NCBI GenBank assembly: GCA_003327425.1
Contig: QOQW01000014.1
Coordinates: 92,916-156,915, forward strand
DNA: 64,000 nt
Direction of reading: 5' to 3'
Source of the DNA: Candidatus Ozemibacter sibiricus
GTDB taxonomy: Bacteria > Muiribacteriota > Ozemobacteria > Ozemobacterales > Ozemobacteraceae
Notes under the pieces: model-generated
The model's input: only the letters and a program-made list of their open reading frames with translations
Told to the model about the DNA's origin: nothing
Databases searched by the model: none
Part shown: one piece after another, positions 8,311-16,803 of the stretch
Position numbering within the stretch: position 1 is the first letter of the stretch
Layout: the number at the start of each line of letters is the position of its first letter
Made by a program: the position numbers and the translations under genes

Positions 8311-9116
8311 GACGCGACCCCGCCGTGGCCTCGTCCATCCCTCGCTGGGCCTCCCGGTCGCGCCGGGGACGCCCGACCGACGGGTATTCCCTCGTCGAGG
8401 TCCTGATCGCCGTGACCCTGGCCACCCTGCTGCTGGCGGTGGCGTGGCGGGTGCTGCGGGCCAGCCTCGACCATTCGCTGCTTGGCATTCAGCAGGTCGA
8501 TCTGACCCTCGAGGCACGGCGGGTCATCCAGCAGATCCACCAGGATCTGAAAATGTCCTGCTTCGAGCGGGGGCCGGCGGGGTTCGCCCAGGAGTTCGCC
8601 CGTCTGGTGCAGGTGCGTCCAGGCTCCGGTCCCAACCCGCTCGAGGGCATGACCTGGTCGTTCCTGCGGTTTCCGCACGAGGGGGACGTGGCCGACGTCT
8701 GCTCGACCGGCACGCGCGCCGGCTCGGCCCCGCGGTTCGCCGTGCGGGTCACCTATCGGCTGCAGGCCGATGCCGCGCGGCGCAGCCCCTTCTGGCAACT
8801 GGTCCGCGTCGAAGAACCGCCCGCGGGCTTGCCGGGGAGGCGGACCCGCACGCAGATACTCTCTTCCCAGGTGAATTTCCTGGCCATCCGGCCAGTCGAG
8901 CTGGGAACCGAGGCCACCGGCCAACTGGCCTGCTTCCACGTCACGCTGCAGGTGGGGAAACCGGTGGCTGGCGCCGGCTCAGGGGCAGACGCCGGCCGCG
9001 GTTCCCAGATCGTCGACGTCTTCGACGTGGTCTATTCCGAATACTTCAACGCGATCCGGAACCATCCCGGCATGAACTTCGGCTGGTACGCCCCCATCGT
9101 CGGCCCTGCCAACTAG
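8307..9116 (+). CDS. PilW/GspJ-type minor prepilin
   Basis: 269 residues; ATG overlaps the previous stop (ATGA). A 26-residue basic leader ends in DG-YSLVEVLIAVTLATLLLAVAW, with Glu5 and a hydrophobic helix as in type IV prepilins. It is processed by a prepilin peptidase and assembled into a pilus or pseudopilus. Length and position after a PilV/GspI-like gene suggest a GspJ/PilW role. It is the last gene of the coupled four-gene run that begins with the HEAT protein. Confidence 0.77.
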   Translation: MRRDPAVASSIPRWASRSRRGRPTDGYSLVEVLIAVTLATLLLAVAWRVLRASLDHSLLGIQQVDLTLEARRVIQQIHQDLKMSCFERGPAGFAQEFARLVQVRPGSGPNPLEGMTWSFLRFPHEGDVADVCSTGTRAGSAPRFAVRVTYRLQADAARRSPFWQLVRVEEPPAGLPGRRTRTQILSSQVNFLAIRPVELGTEATGQLACFHVTLQVGKPVAGAGSGADAGRGSQIVDVFDVVYSEYFNAIRNHPGMNFGWYAPIVGPAN

Positions 9117-9828
<712 letters not shown>

Positions 9829-9829
<1 letters not shown>

Positions 9830-10185
9830 TGCTCCGGTTCAAAACCGACGAAAACCTTCCCCGCGAAGCCGCCGATCTCCTCCGCCGGTATGGGCATGAG
9901 GTCCAGACCGTTCACGAAGAAGGGTTGGCTGGAGCTTCTGACCGGGTGATAATGGCCGCCAGTTTGCGGGAAAAGCGGATTCTCCTGACTCTCGATACCG
10001 ATGTTGCCGATTTGCGCCGGTATCGTCCCCAAGATGCCTGTGGCATTCTCGTCTTCCGACTGAAGAGACATGACAAGCCTGCGTTGTTGCTGGTTCTGGG
10101 AAAACTCATCGAGGTTCTGGCGCGGGAAGATCCGACCGGAAAGCTGTGGATCATCGATGAGCGAAAAATCCGCATCCGCGATTGA
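9829..10185 (+). CDS. DUF5615 PIN-like toxin candidate
   Basis: 118 residues starting at the ATG that overlaps the DUF433 stop. The N-terminal LRFKTDENLPREAADLLRRYGHEV, the LTLDTDVADLRRY segment and a C-terminal LWIIDERKIRIR match DUF5615, a PIN-fold family with conserved acidic residues (Asp in the TDENLP motif, Asp in TLDTD). It is predicted to be the nuclease partner of the DUF433 protein. Activity is inferred from family and pairing. Confidence 0.87.
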
Positions 10186-10587
10186 TAGATTCCTCTCCAG
10201 CACGATCGAGGCAGTCTTTCGCTGAAACTCCCCAATCGAAAACAGTTCCTTCTCGCCGGTTGGGGCATGGTTGATGGTGGAGTGGGAGGGACTGCCCGAA
10301 AACCGGCCGGTGACCGATGGAATTGTGGCAGGGCAAGCTCGGGGCTGAACGGCGAGGCCCATGAAATGCGAACCCCGCAGGTGGCACGATTCCTGCCACG
10401 GGTTGGCATCCCTCGCTACCCCATCCCAACTCGATCAGATCATCAAAAACAGAGGAGGCGAATGAACGCCTCGCCTGGCGGTCAGCACCCTTCCTGGGCA
10501 CAGCTTTCCGGCCTCGAGTCCGATCTTCCCGGTGGCTCCGGCCTGGGCTGGCTCGAGCTGGGCGAGGAGCCGCGCGCCCGGCAGCGA
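10186..10587. other. 402-base convergent intergenic region
   Basis: It lies between the stop codons of the DUF5615 gene and the PP2C sensor gene on the opposite strand. I see no gene, clear terminator or repeat. Confidence 0.5.
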
Positions 10588-13530
10588 TCAGCGGCGGACG
10601 AGGATGAGCAGGGTCATGTCGTCGTTGGGGGGAATCCCCTGGCGCACCTCGTCGTGCCAGGCCATCAGAGCCTCCCAGGCGGCGCGCGGGTCGGGCCCGA
10701 CCAGGCGGGCGGCCGCGGCCTGGAAGGGGGCGAAGCCCAGCACCCCGCCGGGAATGCGGGCTTCGACCAGCCCGTCGGTGAACAGCAGCCAGCGATGACC
10801 GGGGGCGAACGCGGCGATCAGCTCCTTCCCCTGCCATGAAGAGCTGATCCCCAGAGGCCTGGAAGGCAACGACACTTCCTCCCAGGCGCCCGGCCCGGTG
10901 ATCCGCACCGCCGGGCACTGGCCGGCATTGGCGAAGCTGAGCCGATGGGTCCGCATGTCGAGGATCCCCACCGCGCAGGTCATCATGGTACCCCGCCGCA
11001 AGGTGGCCCGCAGCACCTGATGGAGGATGGCCAGGAAGCCGGCCGCCGTCGTCTCGCGGGCGATCTCCCGCTCGACCAGCGCCTTGGCCATCGCCATGAC
11101 CAGCGCCGCGCCCACGCCGTGCCCGGATACATCGCCGATCAGGAAGAACAGCCGGTCGTCGGGCAGCACCTTCAGATCGAAATAATCGCCTGAGAGAGCG
11201 GTCAGGAACCGGCTGCCGCCGAAGACCCGATAATCGCCCCAGACGATCTCCTCGCGCGGCATCAGATTCTCCTGCACGAAGCGGCCGACCTCGAGGTCGG
11301 CCAGCCCCTCCATGACCTGATTGAAGGTGGCGGCCAGGCGCCCCAGCTCGTCGGGCGGGCCGACGGGCACCCGATGCCGGAAATCGCGCCGCTGGATGGC
11401 CTCCACCCCGCGCGAAACCTCGGCCACCGGCACCAGGACCCGCTCGGACAAATGGACGCCGAGGCCCAGGGCCAGCAGGGCGATGCCGGCCAGGAACACC
11501 CCCAATCCCAGCCTGAACTGGGACAGATCGCGCAGAATGTCGTCAGCGGCGCGCGCCCCCCACAGAATCAGCCCGTTCATCTCGCGGCCGGGGAATCCGA
11601 CCAGCCAGTGCGAGGCCCCGCCGGCGCGCACCCGGAAGGAGGTGCTCTGGCGGGCGATCAGCAACGGGGCGAGCCGGTAGAGCAGGCGCTCGCTACGGGC
11701 CGCCTGGGGAGAGGACGCCGCGAGGAGCCGTCCCGTCGCGGTGGTCACCCACAACCGTGCGCCCAGCATCAGCCGTTGCTGCTCGAGCAGCCGCTTGCGC
11801 ACGAACTGGGTATGCAGGCGCAACCGCTTCCAGCTCACGACGATCAGGCGGCGAGCGATGCCCTGCTGGTCTTTGATGGCGTGCAGGAACAGGTAGTTCT
11901 GATCGCCCGAGAGGTCGAAATAGACGATCTTGCCCAGATCGCGCAGGATCCCCTTCCAGCTCTCCTCATCGCCTCCGATGGCCGACCAGACGATATCGGT
12001 CGTCTGGCCGGCGGCGGTCGGCGGTTCCTGATTGATGTCGCGCAGGGCCTTGGCCGAGAGGCTTCCCAGGTATCGGCGCTCGCTTTCGGTCGCTTCATCC
12101 CCCGGTGGAGGATGGGAATAGACGACCTGGCCCGCCTGATCGAACACGTAGACCTTGTCGGCCTCGAATTGCCGTCGGAACCGGCGGCCAGCGCGCTGGA
12201 GCGCGGGCGCCCGCTGTCGTCGCCAGCCGAACGCCCGGGCGATGCCCTCGCGCAGCCGGCCGTTCAGCAGGTGCAGGTCGCGCAGGAACTGCTGGTCGAA
12301 CCCGCGCAGGGCCTCCTGCATCTCGGTTTCGGCGCGGGCCAGCAGGGCGCTTTCCTGGCGGGCCAGATAGTCGAGTCCCAGCAGCCAGACGGCCAGCAGG
12401 GGCAGACCGGCCATGAACAGGAACAGCAGGATCAGACGATGCCGGATCGACAGCGTGAACGGCCAGCCACGGCTGTATACCCTGAAACTGGCCACCATGA
12501 ACAGGAACCCGAGCAGCACGCCGCCGAGCACGAGCCACCAGCGGGCGTGCTGGATGGCGGCCTGGCCGGGGGCCGGCCGCTGCAGCCACAGCAGCAGACC
12601 AGGCTGGATGCGGCGGAAGAGGACCAGACTGGCGACGCCGCAATACCGGGCCTGCCCGCTGCGTTCGAAGGCCAGCCGCGCGGCCTCCACCTCGGGGGGC
12701 AGGGGGCCGGTTTCGCCGGGGTCGAGGGTGCCGGCGCGCCAGCCGGTTGCCCCGTGTCGCCGGTTCCAACGATTTATCAGAACGTCGAGAGGGCGGCGGT
12801 CCCAGTCGGGACGCTGGTTGAGGTGGGCGAACAACGCCCCGTGGTCGGTCAGATGCACGAAGAAGAAGGTCTTTTCCTCGCCGAACCGGACCTCGTCCAT
12901 GAGGCTCGGTTGCGTTCGGCTCAGCGGAGCGAAGAACTCCTTGCGGGCCTGGGGACCGATGAACGGCCAGACCAGGGGCCGCCAGCGCTCCCGCAGGGGG
13001 AGGCGCAGCGGGTCGTGGCGCCACTCGGCGACGGCCACCTGATGCAGGGCCCGGATGATCCGCCGCGGCGCTTGCGGCGAGGAACACTCGGGAATCACGT
13101 CGCCATTCCGGTCGGTGACGTACCAGTGGATGAACCCAGGAAACGCTCGGTCGAGGAAGCGGCGCCAGCGTCGCAGCACGGCGAGGCGGCGCGTCGGTGA
13201 CGCCGCGGCCTCGGCATGCGCCCGCTGCAGGACCCCATGGAAGAAACCGCGAGCATTGCCCCGGACCGCCAGGTCGGCGATCTGGATCTCGAGTTGATTC
13301 ATGGCGCGCTCGCGGGCCAGGGTCTCGCGGCGTGTCCATACGGTGCCTGCCCCGAAACAGAGCAGCAGGAACGGGAGGATGAAGAAAATGGCATTGGTGG
13401 CCAGCCACTTCCCCCACGGAAATTGGAAGAAACCGGCCGGGGGCGGAGCGCCGTCCTGGGTGTCGGGAAGCCATGGCCCGGCCTGCGGGAGGGAGTGGCG
13501 GTGTGCAGCGTCGATGGACGGGTGGTTCAT
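10588..13530 (-). CDS. Membrane sensor with HAMP and SpoIIE-type PP2C phosphatase output
   Basis: 980 residues from the Met at 13530 (weak AAGG upstream; in-frame Met codons at 13542 and 13650 are alternatives). Layout: TM1 at ~42-64, first ectodomain, two adjacent TMs (WWLVLGGVLLGFLFMVAS and the LILLFLFMAGLPLLAVWLL segment), second ectodomain of ~300 residues, last TM (VFLAGIALLALGLG), HAMP (VPVAEV...DELGRLAATFN) at ~675-745, then PP2C at ~750-980 with SGDYFDL, GDVSGHGVGAA, FANAGQCP, FTDGLVEA and PPNDDMTLLIL. It should sense two extracytoplasmic signals and dephosphorylate a STAS protein. The sensor layout is the same as in each half of the double cyclase at 31051-37644. Confidence 0.85.
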   Translation of the reverse strand: MNHPSIDAAHRHSLPQAGPWLPDTQDGAPPPAGFFQFPWGKWLATNAIFFILPFLLLCFGAGTVWTRRETLARERAMNQLEIQIADLAVRGNARGFFHGVLQRAHAEAAASPTRRLAVLRRWRRFLDRAFPGFIHWYVTDRNGDVIPECSSPQAPRRIIRALHQVAVAEWRHDPLRLPLRERWRPLVWPFIGPQARKEFFAPLSRTQPSLMDEVRFGEEKTFFFVHLTDHGALFAHLNQRPDWDRRPLDVLINRWNRRHGATGWRAGTLDPGETGPLPPEVEAARLAFERSGQARYCGVASLVLFRRIQPGLLLWLQRPAPGQAAIQHARWWLVLGGVLLGFLFMVASFRVYSRGWPFTLSIRHRLILLFLFMAGLPLLAVWLLGLDYLARQESALLARAETEMQEALRGFDQQFLRDLHLLNGRLREGIARAFGWRRQRAPALQRAGRRFRRQFEADKVYVFDQAGQVVYSHPPPGDEATESERRYLGSLSAKALRDINQEPPTAAGQTTDIVWSAIGGDEESWKGILRDLGKIVYFDLSGDQNYLFLHAIKDQQGIARRLIVVSWKRLRLHTQFVRKRLLEQQRLMLGARLWVTTATGRLLAASSPQAARSERLLYRLAPLLIARQSTSFRVRAGGASHWLVGFPGREMNGLILWGARAADDILRDLSQFRLGLGVFLAGIALLALGLGVHLSERVLVPVAEVSRGVEAIQRRDFRHRVPVGPPDELGRLAATFNQVMEGLADLEVGRFVQENLMPREEIVWGDYRVFGGSRFLTALSGDYFDLKVLPDDRLFFLIGDVSGHGVGAALVMAMAKALVEREIARETTAAGFLAILHQVLRATLRRGTMMTCAVGILDMRTHRLSFANAGQCPAVRITGPGAWEEVSLPSRPLGISSSWQGKELIAAFAPGHRWLLFTDGLVEARIPGGVLGFAPFQAAAARLVGPDPRAAWEALMAWHDEVRQGIPPNDDMTLLILVRR

Positions 13531-13724
13531 GATCCTTGCCATGGTAACATCAAGCGAGCGGCCGGCGGGATGGGCTCGAACCTGGCTGGTCGGCCGGTTG
13601 TTGTGGCCAACGGGCCGGTCATGCCGCGGGTTGCTTGGGTCATGTCGCACATCATTGTAACGTTTCCCTGGTGTCGTTCGTCTTCCTTATGACGGTGAAA
13701 CATGACGGACCCAGGAGGTTGGAC

Positions 13725-13817
13725 ATGACCAGGCTCGAACTGCATGCCTTCTTGTGCGGCCTTCTCGGCATGTGTGGCCTCTGGATCGGCCTCTTGTGCG
13801 GGGCCATCCTGGCCTGA
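13725..13817 (+). CDS. Possible 30-residue membrane small protein
   Basis: ATG at 13725 is preceded by a consensus AGGAGG (13713-13718) six bases away. The 30-residue product MTRLELHAFLCGLLGMCGLW... is a single hydrophobic helix with two Cys and only two charged groups near its start, ending in a TGA. It lies upstream of and divergent from the PP2C sensor. The ribosome binding site is better than that of many long genes here, but the protein is unrecognised and could be a chance ORF. Confidence 0.4.
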   Translation: MTRLELHAFLCGLLGMCGLWIGLLCGAILA

Positions 13818-13868
13818 AACCGGTCGGCCCGGCGTATGAATGAGGGGCGTCGCCTTTAAGCAGCGCAT

Positions 13869-14421
13869 TCACCCAGCACCGATGCCCGGCGGTTCGACCC
13901 GAGCGAGCGGCTCGACCCGCGCGATATGAGGGGCCGGGTGCCGATTCTGGGGAAGCCGGCCGACGTCGGCCGCCTGCCCTGTATCGTCGGGCTGAGCGGG
14001 TTTTTTCTCGATCGTCCGGCGTGTCGGCGGGAGGAGCGCGGCGTTCATGGCCGGCCAGCGCTGGCTGCCTGGCCAGAACGGTAGCGGCGAGGCGGGCCTT
14101 GAGGGGGTCGGTTGCCTGGCTGCTCCATTCTTCCGGTGATTCCAGATGTTCCAGGAACTGGGTCGCGAGCCGGCAGCATCTCTCCCACCGGGTGCCGGTG
14201 TCATCGACCTGCTCCGGAAGATGCCGATCGCATCGCCATTGCCGATGCGGCTGTCCATGCAGAGTGGGAGCTGCCGCACAAGATTCTCGTCGGAAAAGAT
14301 CAGGCGGCAATGAGTCTCTTGCAGGTCGCGCCCGGCTCCCCCCCTCTTGCTGGCCATGTTCGAGCGATCCGGGAACCTCCATGTGGATGGCCACGCGCCC
14401 GTCGGCCTTGTCGACGCCCAT
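13869..14421 (-). pseudogene. Frame-disrupted gene remnant
   Basis: No single frame gives a natural protein, but segments from two minus-strand frames join smoothly: MGVDKADGRVAIHMEVPG (start 14421); then RDLQETHCRLIFSDENLVR through NGDAIGIF in the second frame; then EQVDDTGTRWERCC through LKARLAATVLARQPALAGH back in the first. One switch lies at a run of seven G on the minus strand (14338-14344), a typical indel site. A stop at 13869 closes the second frame. It is either a decayed gene or one with sequencing indels. The encoded family is not recognised. Confidence 0.4.
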
Positions 14422-14509
14422 GCCGACCGACGACGGCCGGCTCGTGCGAGGAGGAGGTGAACCGACGTGGGTGGCCGATGACGTCGCCGCCCGCTCGTGG
14501 CCGGTGGGC

Positions 14510-14538
14510 TTGACGCCTGGCGGTCGCCGAGGTAGTAT
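14510..14538 (+). promoter_or_regulatory. Promoter of the tetR-like gene
   Basis: TTGACG (14510-14515) and TAGTAT (14533-14538) with a 17-base spacer. The predicted start (~14545) falls inside the operator palindrome. Confidence 0.65.
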
Positions 14539-14539
14539 G

Positions 14540-14557
14540 TAAGTAAACGTTTACTTA
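14540..14557. promoter_or_regulatory. TetR-family operator palindrome
   Basis: TAAGTAAACGTTTACTTA is a perfect 18-base palindrome, typical of TetR/AcrR operators. It is centred on the predicted transcription start and 13 bases before the repressor ATG. Repressor binding would block its own transcription. Confidence 0.75.
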
Positions 14558-14570
14558 TTTAGGGGGAGCT

Positions 14571-15284
14571 ATGGGACGTGCGATCTCCGAGCGGAAGAGC
14601 GAGCTGCTCGATGCCGCGCGCGATCTGATCTTCAGCGAAGGCGCCGGGCGGTTCACCATGCGGCGGTTGGCCCAGCGGGTCGGAATCACCGAAGGGGCCG
14701 TCTACCGTCATTTCGCCAGCAAGGAAGAGCTGCTGCTCGCTCTGCTCGCTCGGCTGTTCGATCGCATGCGTCGCGGGTTCGCCGCCCTGGCGCGCCATGC
14801 TGCTCCCGCCCCGGTGCGTCTCCGCACCCTCGGCCGGCTGCATCTGGCGCTGCTCCTGGAATCACGCATCAATCCCGCCCTGCTGCTCTCCGATGCCATC
14901 GACCCCGAGCAGGCGAGCTTGCGTCAGGTGCTGGCCCGCCAGCTCGAGTTCTTCCGTCGCCTCATCGGGGGCATCATTCGGCAGGGGATGCGCGAAGGGA
15001 GCCTGTCGGCCACGCTCGACGCCGAAGCGGCCGTCCGGTGCGTGCTGGGGCTGCTGCAGGGCGCCGTCATCCGCTGGACCATCGCCGGCGGCGCCGTCGG
15101 ACTGCGCGCCCAGGTCGATCGCAGTTTGTGCCTGCTGCTGGCCGGATTCGGCGCGAAGCCGCCTTTCGGTCAGCCCCTGCCCCTGTCATCATTCGGCCCC
15201 AGTGCCACCGAACGTGCCGCCGGGGGCTCGATGGTGGCACGCCTCCCGCCATCGCGGGGCCGACGTCGAGGGAAAAAGCCGTGA
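14571..15284 (+). CDS. TetR/AcrR-family transcriptional repressor
   Basis: 237 residues, start preceded by AGGGGGAG. Residues ~1-55 are the TetR helix-turn-helix domain (RMRRLAQRVGITEGAVYRHFASKEELL type, with FTMRRLAQRVG and AVYRHF). The remainder is an all-helical ligand-binding/dimerisation domain, with a ~35-residue polar tail. A perfect operator overlaps its promoter, so autorepression is likely. The RND efflux genes start 194 bases downstream on the same strand. No separate promoter for them is evident, so the repressor probably controls the whole unit and is released by a pump substrate. Confidence 0.9.
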   Translation: MGRAISERKSELLDAARDLIFSEGAGRFTMRRLAQRVGITEGAVYRHFASKEELLLALLARLFDRMRRGFAALARHAAPAPVRLRTLGRLHLALLLESRINPALLLSDAIDPEQASLRQVLARQLEFFRRLIGGIIRQGMREGSLSATLDAEAAVRCVLGLLQGAVIRWTIAGGAVGLRAQVDRSLCLLLAGFGAKPPFGQPLPLSSFGPSATERAAGGSMVARLPPSRGRRRGKKP

Positions 15285-15366
15285 GTCACGCCATCGCTGG
15301 CACCGATCCGAACCTTCAGCCGGCTGCCCGGCCAACGCGAAGCGCTGGCCGCGGCAGCCACCGGGT

Positions 15367-15385
15367 CCAGGGCCTGCGGCCCTGG
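15367..15385. repeat. Dispersed hairpin repeat, copy 1
   Basis: GGTCCAGGGCC-TGC-GGCCCTGG: a perfect 8-bp stem with 3-base loop, followed by a G run. A closely similar hairpin sits at 25407-25427. Both are intergenic and share the GGGTCCAGGG...CCCTGG core, as REP-like elements do. Confidence 0.5.
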
Positions 15386-15477
15386 TGGGGGGGAGGGGCG
15401 AAGCCCAGCCAGCCCTCCAGACCCTCTGACGGAACGACCCGGTTGCGCTGTCGCCCGTCCAATGTGGAGGTCTGTGC

Positions 15478-16803
15478 ATGACAAGAGAACCCAGTCGTGG
15501 TCCGACAGATGAACCGCCGACCGGCTCGCCCCTGCCCTCGTGGCGCTGGCGAATCGGCGTCTGGAGCGGCCTGGTCCTGGTGCTCACCCTCCTGATCGGC
15601 CTGGGGGCCCGGCAGGTCGCCTGGCTGCGCGCCCGGCTGGCGGCCGCTCCGGTCGAGGGCGAGCGGCCCCGGCTGGTCAGGGTCGGTCGCCCGGTAGTGG
15701 GCGAGGCATGGCGCACGGTGCCGGCTATCGCCACCGTCAAGAGCGCCGCCTCCATCCGACTGCCCGCCGAGATGGCGGGCCGGCTGATCGCCCTTCCCTA
15801 TCGCGAAGGCGATCGTGTCATGGCGGGGGCCGTGCTCGCCACCATCGATCCGAGCGAGGCGCGCACCCAGGTGCAGGCCGCCACCGCTCAGACCCGCTCG
15901 GTGGCCGAGCAGGCCGCCGCCCTCGCTGCCAATCTGAAGGCCCTCCAGGCCCAGCGCGCGGCCGCCGTCACCAACGAAGCCTTCTGGCAGAGCGAGGCGC
16001 GCCGCTATGGCCACCTCTTCCAGCGAGGTGCCATCGCGCGCAGCCAGTTCGACGAGATGAACAACCGCCTGGCCGAGGCGCAGAGCAAACGCCAGGCCCT
16101 CGACGCCCAGATCGAGGCCCTGCGGGCCCAGCAGGCCGCCATTGCCGCGCAGCAGGAGGCGACCGCTCGCACCGCCGCCCTCTGGAAGGTGCGGGAAGGC
16201 TATTCCACCCTGCTGGCGCCGGTGGCCGGCGTGATCGCCGCCCGCTTGCAGGAGGAAGGCCAGTTCGTCGCTCCCGGCACGCCGGTCTACCTGCTCGAGG
16301 ACGAGAGCCGGCCCCGCCTGCTCATGCAGGTGCCCCAGGAGCGCGCCGCCGAGGTGCAGCCGGGCCAGGACGTGCTGGTCGAGCCGCTGCGAGGGGGCCC
16401 CGCGTCCTGCCCGGCCTTCCGAGTCGCTCGGATCCACCCGTCCTTCAATGAGTGGCGGCAGGTGACGGTGGAAGCGACGACCGAGGGGCCGGTCCCCGGC
16501 CTCGTCTACGACCGGCAAGGCGCCGCCCGGATCATCACCGCCCGGCAGCGTGGCCTGAAGCTGAGTCCCGACCTCGTCTTCCCGCTCGAAGCGGCGGCGT
16601 CAGCCGGGGCGCCGACCCTCGCCGTCTTCGAGGTCCAGGATGGCCAGGCCCGCCGCCGGCTGATCGAACCGCTGCTGATCGGCGACACGGGCGAGGTGGT
16701 GGTGGCCCTCGGCAGCCTGGCCACCGACGCCCGCCTGGTGTCCGGCGAGTTCCTCGGCATGGTGCGGTGGCCGGCCAGTTTTCCGGTGGAGGTCCTGCCA
16801 TGA
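15478..16803 (+). CDS. RND efflux periplasmic adaptor (HlyD/MFP family)
   Basis: 441 residues; GGAGG lies seven or eight bases before the ATG. One N-terminal TM (~residues 25-45) anchors it to the inner membrane. Then come the first beta-barrel/lipoyl strand (VKSAASIRLPAEMAGRLIALPYREGDRV), a long Ala/Gln-rich coiled-coil hairpin (~120-225), the second lipoyl half (YSTLLAPVAGVIAARLQEEGQFV) and a C-terminal barrel. It bridges the RND pump to an outer-membrane channel. It overlaps the pump start by four bases. No outer-membrane TolC gene is adjacent. Confidence 0.92.
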   Translation: MTREPSRGPTDEPPTGSPLPSWRWRIGVWSGLVLVLTLLIGLGARQVAWLRARLAAAPVEGERPRLVRVGRPVVGEAWRTVPAIATVKSAASIRLPAEMAGRLIALPYREGDRVMAGAVLATIDPSEARTQVQAATAQTRSVAEQAAALAANLKALQAQRAAAVTNEAFWQSEARRYGHLFQRGAIARSQFDEMNNRLAEAQSKRQALDAQIEALRAQQAAIAAQQEATARTAALWKVREGYSTLLAPVAGVIAARLQEEGQFVAPGTPVYLLEDESRPRLLMQVPQERAAEVQPGQDVLVEPLRGGPASCPAFRVARIHPSFNEWRQVTVEATTEGPVPGLVYDRQGAARIITARQRGLKLSPDLVFPLEAAASAGAPTLAVFEVQDGQARRRLIEPLLIGDTGEVVVALGSLATDARLVSGEFLGMVRWPASFPVEVLP

